A DNA stretch of 64,000 nt from Streptomyces zaomyceticus (GCF_014656215.1 NZ_BNBZ01000018.1:62001-126000), one strand, 5' to 3'; counted from the first letter of the stretch, positions 33,085 to 42,800 are shown. Notes: generated from the letters alone by a model not told the origin. Numbers and translations: made by a program.

Positions 33085-33948
33085 ATGCCGATCTCCCCCT
33101 CCCCGCTCGCTCAGCTCCCCGTCCGCCGCCTCACCCCGGAGGACCTCCTCGCCTGCTCCGACCTCTCCGAGAACCGGGGCTGGCAGCGCGAAGAACACAA
33201 ATGGGGGCTGCTGCTCACCGCGGGAACCGGCTACGGCATCGACGACCCGGCCGGCGCCGGGCTGCTCGCCTGCTGCGTGGTCACCTCGTACGGCCCTGGG
33301 ATCGCCGCGATCGGCATGGTGCTCGTCGCCGAACGGTACGCACGCCAAGGCGTGGGACGCCGGCTCATGCAGCACGTCCTGACGGAAGCCGGGGACACCC
33401 CGCTCACCCTGTACGCCACACCGAACGGACAGCCTCTGTACGAGGAGCTGGGCTTCACGGAGACAAGCCGTTCGGAGATGGTGCTCGGGCGCTTCACCTT
33501 CACCACACCCGCCCCGGCCGTTCCGGTCCGCCCGGCGACGGCGGAGGATCTCCAGGCGATCCTGCGTCTGGACCACGAGGTCTTCGGCCTCGACCGCACC
33601 CACATGATCACCCGGCTCCCCGCGTTCGCGGACCATCTCCGGGTCGCGGAGGAGGACGGCGAGATCACCGGCTTCGCCGCGGCCTGGCCCAACATGGACA
33701 CGCATGTCGTCGGTCCCCTGATCGCCCGGGACCCGGCCACCGCACAGGCCCTGATCGCTTCGCTGGCGGCCGCCACCGACCGACCGCTGCGCACGGACAT
33801 CGATGTGCGCCACACGGCGCTGCTGAGCTGGGTGAAGGAGAACGGGATCGACTCGATCGCCTCCAACGCGGTGATGGTCCGCTCCGTCCCCGACCTCCCC
33901 GGCGACTGGCGCCGCCGCTTCGCCCCCCTGACGGTCGCGGCCGGATAA
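33085..33948 (+). CDS. Tandem-domain GNAT acetyltransferase
   Basis: 287 aa with two GNAT-type halves. The first (about 10-140) shows the acetyl-CoA loop VLVAERYARQGVGRRLMQHVL (R/Q-x-x-G-x-G type) followed by YEELGF; the second (about 145-285) begins VRPATAEDLQAI and is degenerate in the loop, so only the first may be catalytic. The substrate is unknown. The start at 33085 has only a weak ribosome site. Confidence 0.85.
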   Translation: MPISPSPLAQLPVRRLTPEDLLACSDLSENRGWQREEHKWGLLLTAGTGYGIDDPAGAGLLACCVVTSYGPGIAAIGMVLVAERYARQGVGRRLMQHVLTEAGDTPLTLYATPNGQPLYEELGFTETSRSEMVLGRFTFTTPAPAVPVRPATAEDLQAILRLDHEVFGLDRTHMITRLPAFADHLRVAEEDGEITGFAAAWPNMDTHVVGPLIARDPATAQALIASLAAATDRPLRTDIDVRHTALLSWVKENGIDSIASNAVMVRSVPDLPGDWRRRFAPLTVAAG

Positions 33949-34004
33949 CCCCCGACGGAACGAGGCCTCACCCCTTCTCCCGACCCGGGGAGCATTTACT
34001 TGCA

Positions 34005-34022
34005 GACGCGCATTATTGCGTC
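34005..34022. promoter_or_regulatory. Candidate MarR operator
   Basis: GACGC-N8-GCGTC with an AT-rich centre, 60 nt upstream of the MarR start. MarR proteins usually repress themselves from such repeats. Weak case. Confidence 0.35.
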
Positions 34023-34081
34023 GCATCGTCTACCCTGGGTCGGGAGCCACTCCGGTGCCGAGGAGAGACCGAGGAGAGACC

Positions 34082-34540
34082 ATGACCGCGACGGACCCCG
34101 CACTCACCGCGCTCTCCCAGCGCTGGTGCGCCCTCTCCCTGCTGCACGGCAGGATCGAGTCCCACATTGAGCGCGCCCTGGAGAGCCGGCACGGCCTGAG
34201 CGTGCGGGAGTACTCGCTCCTCGACGTCCTCAGCCGGCAGCACAGCGGACCGGGCGGCCACCTCCAGATGAAGCAGGTCGCCGACGCGGTCGTGCTCAGC
34301 CAGAGCGCCACCACCCGGCTCGTCACCCGACTCGAGGACCGGGGTCTGCTCACCCGCTATCTCTGCGCCACCGACCGGCGCGGTATCTACACCGATGTCA
34401 CCGAGGCCGGTCTCACGCTCCTGACAGAGGCCCGCCCCACCAACGACAGCGCACTGCGCGAGGCCCTCGACGAGGCCGCGAAGAACCCCGAGCTGGCCCC
34501 GCTGGTCCAGGTCGTGGAAGGCGTGACCGTCTCCGTGTGA
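34082..34540 (+). CDS. MarR-family transcriptional regulator
   Basis: 152 aa. Winged helix with LSVREYSLLDVLS near 40, then MKQVADAVVLSQSATTRLVTRLEDRGLLTRYLCATDRRGIYTDVTEAG, which includes the recognition helix and the wing DRR. The start has GAGGAGAGACC upstream. No obvious target gene lies divergently; the nearest genes are two GNATs in the same direction. Confidence 0.92.
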   Translation: MTATDPALTALSQRWCALSLLHGRIESHIERALESRHGLSVREYSLLDVLSRQHSGPGGHLQMKQVADAVVLSQSATTRLVTRLEDRGLLTRYLCATDRRGIYTDVTEAGLTLLTEARPTNDSALREALDEAAKNPELAPLVQVVEGVTVSV

Positions 34541-34654
34541 CGCGGGAACGCGGCGACCTCCAAGGCCCCGAGCCCCCGAGCCCCCGAGCCCCCGAGGAAC
34601 GACCCCTGGAAGCGACCCGGCGTACCGGAAGCGGTCCGGCGTACGCTGCGGGAC

Positions 34655-35107
34655 ATGAGCGATCTTGAGATACGCCCCGCCACCGCGGAGGACATCGAAG
34701 CCATCGTCGCGATGCTCGCCGACGACCCCCTGGGCGCGCAGCGCGAATCGCCGGACGACCTCGGCCCGTACCTCGCCGCCTTCGAGCTCCTGGAGGGCGA
34801 CCCCCACCAGCATGTGGTCGTGGCCGTCCGCGAGGACAGGGTCGTCGGCACCCTCCAGCTGACGATCATCCCCGGGCTCTCCCGTCAGGGCGCCACGCGT
34901 TCGATCATCGAGGGCGTCCGCATCCACAGCGACGAGCGCGGCAGCGGCCTCGGTACGGAGCTCATCGAGTGGGCCGTCGAGGAGTCCGAGCGCCGGAACT
35001 GCCGACTGGTCCAGCTGACGTCCGACGCCACCCGTACCGACGCCCACCGCTTCTACGAGCGGCTCGGCTTCGAGGCCTCCCACGTGGGCTTCAAGAAGAA
35101 CCTCTGA
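34655..35107 (+). CDS. GNAT-family N-acetyltransferase
   Basis: 150 aa, a single GNAT domain. The acetyl-CoA loop is VRIHSDERGSGLGTELIEWAVEES (R-G-x-G-x-G type) near 89-112, followed by the Tyr/Phe block RFYERLGFEASHVGFKK. No Shine-Dalgarno; TACGCT lies seven nt before the ATG, so a leaderless start is likely. A terminator that runs into parS follows. Confidence 0.9.
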   Translation: MSDLEIRPATAEDIEAIVAMLADDPLGAQRESPDDLGPYLAAFELLEGDPHQHVVVAVREDRVVGTLQLTIIPGLSRQGATRSIIEGVRIHSDERGSGLGTELIEWAVEESERRNCRLVQLTSDATRTDAHRFYERLGFEASHVGFKKNL

Positions 35108-35115
35108 GCCAGGAG

Positions 35116-35150
35116 AACAGCGCGCCGGGACACGGTCCCGGCGCGCTGTT
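35116..35150. terminator. Perfect 15-bp terminator stem that merges into parS
   Basis: aacagcgcgccggga (35116-35130) pairs with tcccggcgcgctgtt (35136-35150) around a 5-nt loop. The last three bases of the stem are the first three of the parS site at 35148. It lies between convergent genes. Confidence 0.92.
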
Positions 35151-35161
35151 TCACGTGAAAC
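35148..35161. other. parS site between convergent genes
   Basis: Perfect GTTTCACGTGAAAC overlapping the end of the preceding terminator stem by 3 bp. Confidence 0.95.
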
Positions 35162-35174
35162 AACGCAGAACGGC

Positions 35175-36557
35175 TCAGAGACCGCGCCAGCCCGCCTCGT
35201 CCACCCCGCCCGGCACCGCGTCCGCCGGCGCGTACGGCTCCCGTGTGAAGACGAACGAGGCGAGGTCGAGATGGCTCACACTGCCGTCGTCACGCCGCAC
35301 GACCCGGAGCGTCTCCCCCGCGTAGTACCCGTTCAGCCCGACCCAGCCGCCCTCGGGCAGGGCCCGGAAGCGAGCCCGCCGACCGGGGCCCCGCAGGGGT
35401 TCGAGCACCACGCTCCGCTCGGCACCGAGCCGGAGCCCATAGGCGTACGTCCCCCAGTACCAGGGCCCCGTCAGGGCCAGCAGCTCCTTGTCCACCTCCG
35501 CCTCCGGAAGCGGGCGCCAGGGCTCCGGAAACCTCGGCTCCGTCTCCGCCACGATCCGCACGAGATCGGCGGCCACAGCGGCCGTCAGGGGCCCTGAGGT
35601 GGCATTGGCAAGGGCGATCGCCGCCAGCCCGTCCTCGACGCTGATCCACAGGGCAGCGACAAAGCCGGGAAGCGAACCCGTGTGGCCGATCAGGGTCCGG
35701 CCGTCCTTCCTGAGCAGCTGGAGTCCGAGTCCGTAGCTCCCGTCCCAGTCACCCTCCCCGACCGCGGCGGCCGGAGCCCGCATCTCCTCCACGGAGGCAG
35801 CGACGAGCACCCGTTCGTCACCCGCCGCGAGGAACGCGGCGAACCGGGCGAGATCCGCCGCCGTCGACCAGAGCTGACCGGCCGGGGCCATCAGCCCCAG
35901 ATCCTCGGAGGGCTCCGGCAGCATCACATCGGCCCACGGGTGCACCGCCCAGCCGCCCGCGTGCGGGGCGACGGGGTCGACGGTCGTACGGCCCATTCCC
36001 AGGGGTTCCAGGATCTCGCTCCGCAGCGCCTCCTCCCACGACACCCCGCGCACGGCCTCGACCAGCGAACCGAGCAGTGTGTAGCCCGGGTTGGAGTAGT
36101 GATGACGACGCCCAGGCGCCTGGAGGAAGGGCTGCTCCCCCAGCACGTCGGAGAGCTCCGGACGCAGGGCGGCGGAAGAACGCTCCCACCACTGGCCGGG
36201 CGTCTCGGCCGCGAGACCACCGCTGTGACCGAGGAGTTGAGCGATCGTCACCTCACCGGCCCCGGTGCCCTTGAGATGCCGCTCCAGCGGGTCGTCGAGA
36301 CCGAGAAGCCCCTCGTCCCTCAGCCGCATCACCAGCACGGCGGTGAACACCTTGGTGAGGGATCCGATCCTGAACTGCGTGTCGGCGTCGGGCGCGTGCC
36401 CGTCCACACAGCTGCGCGATCCGCTCCACACCAGCGCTCCGTCGCGCACCACGGCCCCCACGAAGGAGGGTGACCGCCCCTCGGACTGGGCCACCGCGAC
36501 CCGATGGAGCAGAGCCCGCTCGGTACCGGGCAGCAGAACTTCGAACGTTGTCGTCAT
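35175..36557 (-). CDS. Class C beta-lactamase-like serine hydrolase
   Basis: 460 aa. Catalytic motifs of the serine beta-lactamase/transpeptidase fold are present: SLTK at 66-69 (nucleophile Ser66, Lys69), YSN at 154-156 and GHTG near 305. The C-terminal 130 residues are a beta-rich extension common in this family. There is no signal peptide, so a cytosolic esterase or peptidase role is likelier than beta-lactam resistance. ATG 36557 is chosen over 36566; TTGGAT lies seven nt upstream. Confidence 0.9.
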   Translation of the reverse strand: MTTTFEVLLPGTERALLHRVAVAQSEGRSPSFVGAVVRDGALVWSGSRSCVDGHAPDADTQFRIGSLTKVFTAVLVMRLRDEGLLGLDDPLERHLKGTGAGEVTIAQLLGHSGGLAAETPGQWWERSSAALRPELSDVLGEQPFLQAPGRRHHYSNPGYTLLGSLVEAVRGVSWEEALRSEILEPLGMGRTTVDPVAPHAGGWAVHPWADVMLPEPSEDLGLMAPAGQLWSTAADLARFAAFLAAGDERVLVAASVEEMRAPAAAVGEGDWDGSYGLGLQLLRKDGRTLIGHTGSLPGFVAALWISVEDGLAAIALANATSGPLTAAVAADLVRIVAETEPRFPEPWRPLPEAEVDKELLALTGPWYWGTYAYGLRLGAERSVVLEPLRGPGRRARFRALPEGGWVGLNGYYAGETLRVVRRDDGSVSHLDLASFVFTREPYAPADAVPGGVDEAGWRGL

Positions 36558-36703
36558 GGGACCCATCCAACGCGATGGCCCCGAGCGAGGCCTCCCCGTT
36601 TTCGCGGGCGCACCCCGCCGGCCCGGGGACCGCGAGCGGCGGCCCGGGATCAGGAGCCGCGGCCCGAGGTCAGGGGTGGCCGGACGTCAGAGGCGTGGGG
36701 GAA

Positions 36704-37090
36704 TCAGGGGCGACGGCCCGCAAGGACGCAGAACTCGTTCCCTTCCGGGTCGGCCAGGGGCACCCAGCTCACATCGCCCTGGCCGACGTCGACATGCCGA
36801 GCACCCAGGTCGAGCAGACGCCGGACCTCCGCGTCCTGATCCCGGTCGCTGGGGTTGACGTCGATGTGGAGCCTGTTCTTGACGCTCTTGCCCTCGGGCA
36901 CCCGCGCGAAGGTCAACGTCGGCGGCACCGGACCGAGACGGTCCTTGTCCTCGGGCAGCACGGGCGATCCGATCGTGACGAGCCCGTCCTCTTCGTCACA
37001 CACCTCGTAGTCGAGAACCGCGCACCAGAACCGGGCGAGCCCCACCGGGTCGGCACAGTCGATCGCGAGCTCGGTGAACCTGCTGGCCAT
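36704..37090 (-). CDS. VOC-superfamily (glyoxalase-like) protein
   Basis: 128 aa with two VOC half-modules: FTELAIDCADPVGLARFWCAVLDYEV and NRLHIDVNPSD, ending PLADPEGNEFCVL with the usual metal-ligand Glu. Members include glyoxalases, dioxygenases and drug-binding proteins; no specific activity can be assigned. It has GAGGGG upstream and is divergent from the dienelactone-hydrolase-like gene. Confidence 0.88.
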   Translation of the reverse strand: MASRFTELAIDCADPVGLARFWCAVLDYEVCDEEDGLVTIGSPVLPEDKDRLGPVPPTLTFARVPEGKSVKNRLHIDVNPSDRDQDAEVRRLLDLGARHVDVGQGDVSWVPLADPEGNEFCVLAGRRP

Positions 37091-37241
37091 GTCAGAACCC
37101 CTCCGTCACACAGCGGTCGTACGTCGGCGCCAGGACGCTGGGGAGCCTCACAACGCATCGGTCGTGGAACCGCACACGTGCGATTCCGCCGACGGTGAAG
37201 TCCGGTCCGAACGACGGCGACGGTCATTACAGTCCCTTCCC

Positions 37242-37967
37242 ATGACGACGGTTACCACGCGTACGGTCGAGTACCCGGCCGACGGCCTGACGATGGTCGG
37301 GCACCTCGCACTCCCGGCCGGTGACGACCGCAGGCCGGCGGTCCTGATCGGCCCCGAAGGGCCGGGGCTGAACGACTTCCAGCGGCGCCGTGCCGACGCC
37401 CTGGCCGAACTGGGCTACGTGGCCCTGGCCTTCGACATCAACGGCGGGCGCTGGTTCACCGACCCCGAGGAGATGCTCGCGCACACGACACCCCTGCTCG
37501 CCGACCCCGACCGGATGCGGGGGATCGGCCATGCGGCGCTCGACGTGCTGCGCGCCGAGCCGCGCACCGACCCCGACCGGATCGCCGCCATCGGCTACGG
37601 CACCGGGGGCGCGATCGGACTGGAGCTCGGGCGTGACGGCGTCGACCTGCGCGTGATCGGGACGGTCAACGCGCTGACCACCGGCCGACCGGGCGAGGCG
37701 GCGAACATTCGCTGCCCCGTGTGGGTCGGGGTCGGATCGGAGGACCCGATCATGCATCCCGCGCAACGGGACGCGTTCACCACCGAGATGCAGGCGGCCG
37801 GCGTCGACTGGCGCCTCGTCGTCTACGGCGGCGCCCTTCACGCCTTCCACCACCCGCCGGTCGACCAGACCACGGTCCCCGGCGTCGGCCACCACCCGCG
37901 GCACGCACAGCGAGCCTGGCGCGACGTCGTCGAGCTCCTCGCCGAATGCCTGCCCGTCACGCCGTGA
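37242..37967 (+). CDS. Dienelactone-hydrolase-family protein lacking the nucleophile
   Basis: 241 aa, alpha/beta-hydrolase of the DLH type with GPEGPGLNDFQRRRADALAE, DINGGRW and, near the end, the Asp (SEDPIMHP) and His (GALHAFHHPP) blocks. At the nucleophile elbow, where DLH has G-x-C/S-x-G-G, this protein has G118-Y-G-T-G-G123, so the nucleophile position is Gly120. It may use Thr121 or may not be a hydrolase. TACAGT lies eight nt before the ATG with no Shine-Dalgarno. Confidence 0.82.
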   Translation: MTTVTTRTVEYPADGLTMVGHLALPAGDDRRPAVLIGPEGPGLNDFQRRRADALAELGYVALAFDINGGRWFTDPEEMLAHTTPLLADPDRMRGIGHAALDVLRAEPRTDPDRIAAIGYGTGGAIGLELGRDGVDLRVIGTVNALTTGRPGEAANIRCPVWVGVGSEDPIMHPAQRDAFTTEMQAAGVDWRLVVYGGALHAFHHPPVDQTTVPGVGHHPRHAQRAWRDVVELLAECLPVTP

Positions 37968-38042
37968 TCCCGCGCGCGGGTCGGGCCGGGCAACCGCCGC
38001 GGGCCTCTGCCCTCTCCCGCTTTCCGCGGACAGGCCGCCCGA

Positions 38043-39524
<1,482 letters not shown>

Positions 39525-39671
39525 CAAGCACCTCCTCCCGTCCGCTCCGCGGACCTCGCCGTGCCACTCTGTCTTACGCCACGGGCTTGATCAACGAGTG
39601 GCTTTGCGACCGCTTCTGGCGCGTCGGGCGCCGGTCCACGGTAGGCCTGCGGGAGGCATCAGCCAATCTGG

Positions 39672-39760
39672 TTATCCACAGGCCCTGTGGGTGAAGGGCC
39701 AGAGTCTGTGGAGAACTCGCCGGAACCTGTGCACGGACCGGGGGACAGCCATGTGGACAA
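39672..39760. promoter_or_regulatory. DnaA-box cluster upstream of dnaB
   Basis: TTATCCACA at 39672-39680 (+) and TTGTCCACA on the minus strand at 39752-39760 are perfect. TTCTCCACA (minus, 39707-39715) has one mismatch. They lie 147-236 nt upstream of the dnaB start, a setting that would let DnaA regulate the helicase gene. Confidence 0.72.
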
Positions 39761-39902
39761 ACTCATAGACCCCCTGACCTCAGGGGCCTGACCTGCGCTT
39801 TTTCCATCCACGGGCTGTGGGGGAGAAAAACTTTCCCCCCTGGATCAAGATCAGAACAAACGACCCACACCCGAAGCGCTCCACCCTTCCAAAGTAAGGA
39901 TC

Positions 39903-39921
39903 AGAGATGCATTGCATCTCT
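39903..39921. promoter_or_regulatory. Perfect 9-1-9 palindrome over the MATE -35 box
   Basis: AGAGATGCA-T-TGCATCTCT. It overlaps the -35 hexamer of the MATE promoter and shares its 13-bp core GATGCANTGCATC with the palindrome upstream of ssgR. Confidence 0.65.
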
Positions 39922-39940
39922 TACCTGTGGAAGATTAGAT
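39912..39940 (+). promoter_or_regulatory. Promoter for a leaderless MATE message
   Basis: TTGCAT (39912-39917), 17-nt spacer, TTAGAT (39935-39940), eight nt before the ATG at 39949. The predicted start site falls at or near the start codon and there is no Shine-Dalgarno. Confidence 0.6.
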
Positions 39941-39948
39941 TGGCCTCC

Positions 39949-41286
39949 ATGACCCAGGCTCCCGCGACCCCCAAGGCCGTCCGCCGGCAGCACGACCGCG
40001 AGATCGTCTCCCTCGCCCTGCCGGCCTTCGGCGCACTCGTCGCCGAGCCGCTCTTCCTCATGGTCGACAGCGCCGTCGTCGGCCACCTCGGCACCCCTCA
40101 GCTCGCGGGCCTCGCGATCGCCGCAGCCCTGCTGTCGACCGCCGTCAGCGTCTTCGTCTTCCTCGCCTACGCCACCACAGCAGCCGTCGCTCGCCGCGTC
40201 GGCGCCGGAGACCTCCCGGCCGCCATCCGGCAGGGCATGGACGGCATCTGGCTCGCCCTCCTTCTCGGCGCCGCGGTCGTCGCGCTGACCCTGCCCGCGG
40301 CGCCCTGGCTCATCGACCTCTTCGGGGCCTCCGACACCGCGGCACCCCACGCCGTCACCTACCTCCGGATCTCCAGCCTCGGCATCCCCGCGATGCTGGT
40401 CGTGCTGGCCGCCACCGGCGTTCTGCGCGGCCTCCAGGACACCCGTACACCGCTCTATGTGGCCATCGCCGGCTTCGCCGCCAACGCCGCGCTCAACATC
40501 GGCCTGGTCTACGGGGCCGGTCTCGGCATCGCCGGCTCCGCCTGGGGCACAGTCATCGCCCAGTGCGGTATGGCCGTCGCCTACCTCGTCGTGGTCGTAC
40601 GGGGCGCCCGGCGCCACGGCGCCTCCCTCCGCCCCGACCCGTCAGGCATACGCGCCTCCGCCCAGGCGGGCGTCCCCCTCCTCGTCCGTACGCTCTCGCT
40701 CCGCGCGGTCCTGATGATCGCCACGGCCGTCGCGGCCCGCATGGGCGACGCCGAGGTCGCCGCGCACCAGATCATCCTGTCCCTGTGGAGTCTGATGGCC
40801 TTCGCCCTCGACGCCATCGCCATCGCGGGCCAGGCCATCATCGGCCGCTACCTCGGCGCGGACGACTCCGAGGGCGCCCGTCAGGTCTGCCGCCGCATGG
40901 TCCAGTGGGGTGTGGTCTCCGGCGTGGTCCTCGGCGCGCTGCTCATCCTGGCCCGCCCACTGTTCGTCCCGCTCTTCACCGGCGACACCACCGTCCAGGA
41001 CACCCTGCTCCCGGCCCTGCTCGTGGTCGCGCTCTCGCAGCCGATCTCCGGGGTCGTCTTCGTCCTCGACGGCGTCCTGATGGGCGCGGGGGACGGCCCG
41101 TACCTTGCCTGGGCCATGCTGCTGACCCTCGCGGTCTTCGCCCCGGTCGCCCTTCTGATCCCGGCACTCGGTGGTGGGCTGACGGCGCTCTGGTGGGCGA
41201 TGACCCTGATGATGACGGTCCGGATGGCCACGCTCTGGCTGCGTTCCCGCTCGGGTCGCTGGATCGTCACCGGCGCGACGCGCTGA
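39949..41286 (+). CDS. MATE-family multidrug/metabolite efflux transporter
   Basis: 445 aa with about 12 membrane helices in the two-bundle MATE layout: LALPAFGALVAEPLFLMVDSAVVGHLGTPQLAGLAIA at the start and the repeat-related block HQIILSLWSLMAFALDAIAIAGQAIIG near 270-296. MATE proteins export drugs or metabolites against sodium or protons. The gene is divergent from dnaB. Its promoter carries a palindrome over the -35, so it is likely repressed by an unidentified regulator. A parS site starts 3 nt after the stop. Confidence 0.95.
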   Translation: MTQAPATPKAVRRQHDREIVSLALPAFGALVAEPLFLMVDSAVVGHLGTPQLAGLAIAAALLSTAVSVFVFLAYATTAAVARRVGAGDLPAAIRQGMDGIWLALLLGAAVVALTLPAAPWLIDLFGASDTAAPHAVTYLRISSLGIPAMLVVLAATGVLRGLQDTRTPLYVAIAGFAANAALNIGLVYGAGLGIAGSAWGTVIAQCGMAVAYLVVVVRGARRHGASLRPDPSGIRASAQAGVPLLVRTLSLRAVLMIATAVAARMGDAEVAAHQIILSLWSLMAFALDAIAIAGQAIIGRYLGADDSEGARQVCRRMVQWGVVSGVVLGALLILARPLFVPLFTGDTTVQDTLLPALLVVALSQPISGVVFVLDGVLMGAGDGPYLAWAMLLTLAVFAPVALLIPALGGGLTALWWAMTLMMTVRMATLWLRSRSGRWIVTGATR

Positions 41287-41288
41287 AT

Positions 41289-41302
41289 GTTTCACGTGAA
41301 AC
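41289..41302. other. parS site between MATE and rplI
   Basis: Perfect GTTTCACGTGAAAC, 3 nt after the MATE stop and 5 nt before a terminator stem, between convergent genes. Confidence 0.95.
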
Positions 41303-41306
41303 GGCG

Positions 41307-41338
41307 GAAGGGCCGCACCCCGAGGGGTGCGGCCCTTC
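41307..41338. terminator. Perfect 15-bp bidirectional terminator
   Basis: gaagggccgcacccc (41307-41321) pairs with ggggtgcggcccttc (41324-41338), followed by TT. It ends both the MATE gene and the rpsF-rplI operon. Confidence 0.93.
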
Positions 41339-41371
41339 TTCACTGCTGAGCGCAGACTGCCAAGGGCAGCG

Positions 41372-41818
41372 TTACGCGGCGACGATCTCGACGCCGAGCT
41401 TCGCGGCAACCTCGGGGTGCAGACGCACGGACACCTGGTGCGAGCCCAGGGTCTTGATCGGCGAACCGAGCTCGACGCGACGCTTGTCGACGTCGGGGCC
41501 ACCCGCGGACTTGATCGCCGAGGCGATGTCGGCCGGGGTCACGGAGCCGAAGAGACGGCCGGCGTCGCCGGAGCGAACGGCCAGGCGCACCTTCGTGCCC
41601 TCGAGCTGGGCCTTGATCTCGTTGGCCTGCTCGATGGTCTGGATCTCGTGGATCTTGCGGGCGCGGCGGATCTGCGCCACGTCCTGCTCGCCACCCTTGG
41701 TCCAGCGGATCGCGAAACCACGCGGGACCAGGTAGTTGCGGGCGTAGCCGTCCTTGACGTCGACGACGTCGCCAGCGGCACCGAGGCCAGAAACCTCGTG
41801 GGTCAGGATGATCTTCAT
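41372..41818 (-). CDS. rplI: 50S ribosomal protein L9
   Basis: 148 aa, full length. L9 binds 23S rRNA near the L1 stalk. The N-terminal domain reads MKIILTHEVSGLGAAGDVVDVKDGYARNYLVPRGFA, the central helix links to the C-terminal domain ending VSVRLHPEVAAKLGVEIV. Last gene of the rpsF-ssb-rpsR-rplI operon, 18 nt after rpsR, with its own Shine-Dalgarno (GGAAAGGGTG). Confidence 0.98.
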   Translation of the reverse strand: MKIILTHEVSGLGAAGDVVDVKDGYARNYLVPRGFAIRWTKGGEQDVAQIRRARKIHEIQTIEQANEIKAQLEGTKVRLAVRSGDAGRLFGSVTPADIASAIKSAGGPDVDKRRVELGSPIKTLGSHQVSVRLHPEVAAKLGVEIVAA

Positions 41819-41836
41819 TAGTCGGTCACCCTTTCC

Positions 41837-42073
41837 TTATCGCGCGGTGGACGTGTAGGGCAGCAGCGCCATCTCACGGCTGTTCTTGACGGCCGTGGCG
41901 ACGTCACGCTGGTGCTGCGTGCAGTTGCCGGTCACGCGGCGGGCACGGATCTTGCCGCGGTCGGAAATGAACTTCCGCAGCATGTTCGTGTCCTTGTAGT
42001 CCACGTAGACGGTCTTGTCCTTGCAGAAAGCGCAGACCTTCTTCTTAGGCTTGCGCACAGGCGGCTTCGCCAT
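41837..42073 (-). CDS. rpsR: 30S ribosomal protein S18 (Cys-containing type)
   Basis: 78 aa. Cys14 and Cys17 (VCAFC) and Cys51 (TGNCTQHQ) show this is the zinc-binding C+ form; Streptomyces also encode a Cys-free paralogue switched on by zinc shortage (known; not in this window). S18 pairs with S6 in the 30S platform. It lies 56 nt after ssb and 18 nt before rplI. Confidence 0.97.
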   Translation of the reverse strand: MAKPPVRKPKKKVCAFCKDKTVYVDYKDTNMLRKFISDRGKIRARRVTGNCTQHQRDVATAVKNSREMALLPYTSTAR

Positions 42074-42129
42074 GGTGTTTCTCCTGTGTGATCAAGAAGT
42101 GGGGGTACGAGCTGCTTCCAGGGCTTGCC

Positions 42130-42726
42130 CTAGAAGGGAGGCTCGTCCGAGTAGCCGCCGCCGGAGTTTCCACCCCAGCTGCCGCCGCCGCCCTGCTGCT
42201 GGCCGCCGCCGCCGGAGGAGGAACCGCCGGTCGCCCACGGGTCGTCGGCGGGAGCACCGCCACCACCCTGCTGGCCACCGCCGGAGTTTCCACCCCAGCT
42301 GCCACCGCCGCCGGCCTGCTGGCCGCCACCACCGCCGCCGTACCCACCCTGGCCGCCTCGACCGGTGGTCTTGGTGACCTTGGCCGTGGCGTTCTTGAGG
42401 CTGGGGCCGACTTCCTCGACATCCAGCTCGTAGACCGTGCGCTTGACGCCCTCACGGTCCTCGTAGGACCGCTGCTTCAGCCGGCCCTGCACGACGACGC
42501 GCATGCCTCGCTGAAGCGACTCGGCGACGTTCTCCGCCGCCTGACGCCAGACCGAGCAGGTGAGGAAGAGGCTTTCGCCGTCCTTCCACTCATTGGTCTG
42601 ACGGTCGAAGGTGCGGGGGGTGGACGCGATACGGAACTTCGCGACCGCCGCACCGGACGGGGTGAAGCGCAGCTCGGGGTCGTCGACAAGATTGCCGACA
42701 ACCGTGATGACGGTCTCGCCTGCCAT
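42130..42726 (-). CDS. ssb: Single-stranded DNA-binding protein
   Basis: 198 aa. OB-fold domain at 1-110 (MAGETVITVVGNLVDDPELRFTPSG, FLTCSVWRQAAENVAESLQRG), a Gly/Gln-rich linker at about 118-190 and the acidic protein-docking tip DEPPF at the end. It coats ssDNA in replication and repair. The linker contains a 40-aa-period repeat of WGGNSGGG. It lies 74 nt after rpsF in the operon; a second ssb elsewhere is usual in Streptomyces. Confidence 0.97.
   Translation of the reverse strand: MAGETVITVVGNLVDDPELRFTPSGAAVAKFRIASTPRTFDRQTNEWKDGESLFLTCSVWRQAAENVAESLQRGMRVVVQGRLKQRSYEDREGVKRTVYELDVEEVGPSLKNATAKVTKTTGRGGQGGYGGGGGGQQAGGGGSWGGNSGGGQQGGGGAPADDPWATGGSSSGGGGQQQGGGGSWGGNSGGGYSDEPPF
42158..42303. 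repeat. Direct repeat in the ssb linker, 120-bp period
   Basis: The 26-bp segment at 42158-42183 recurs at 42278-42303 and encodes the duplicated GGGSWGGNSGGG peptide. The exact 120-bp (40-codon) spacing points to an internal duplication. Confidence 0.85.
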
Positions 42727-42800
42727 GGGGGAACCTCTCGGCGGGATTGCTTCTGGCTGCTTTGTTGCTACTCGGACCCGATGACCTCTGAGCTAGATGC

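Larger units (their letters stand above)
39525..39948. other. Gene-free 424-nt region between dnaB and the MATE gene
   Basis: No gene was recognised. The region is less GC-rich than its surroundings and holds DnaA boxes (39672-39760), several further TGTGG-type near-boxes, and, next to the MATE start, a palindrome and promoter. It probably carries divergent promoters for dnaB and the transporter. Confidence 0.75.

Noticed and set aside
34568..34600. Short agcccccg tandem repeats, CRISPR-like at first sight
   Set aside because: Units are about 8 bp without spacers; a simple repeat in an intergenic gap.
35175..36557. Serine hydrolase as a beta-lactam resistance gene
   Set aside because: No signal peptide, an extra C-terminal domain, and only generic SxxK/YxN motifs shared with esterases.
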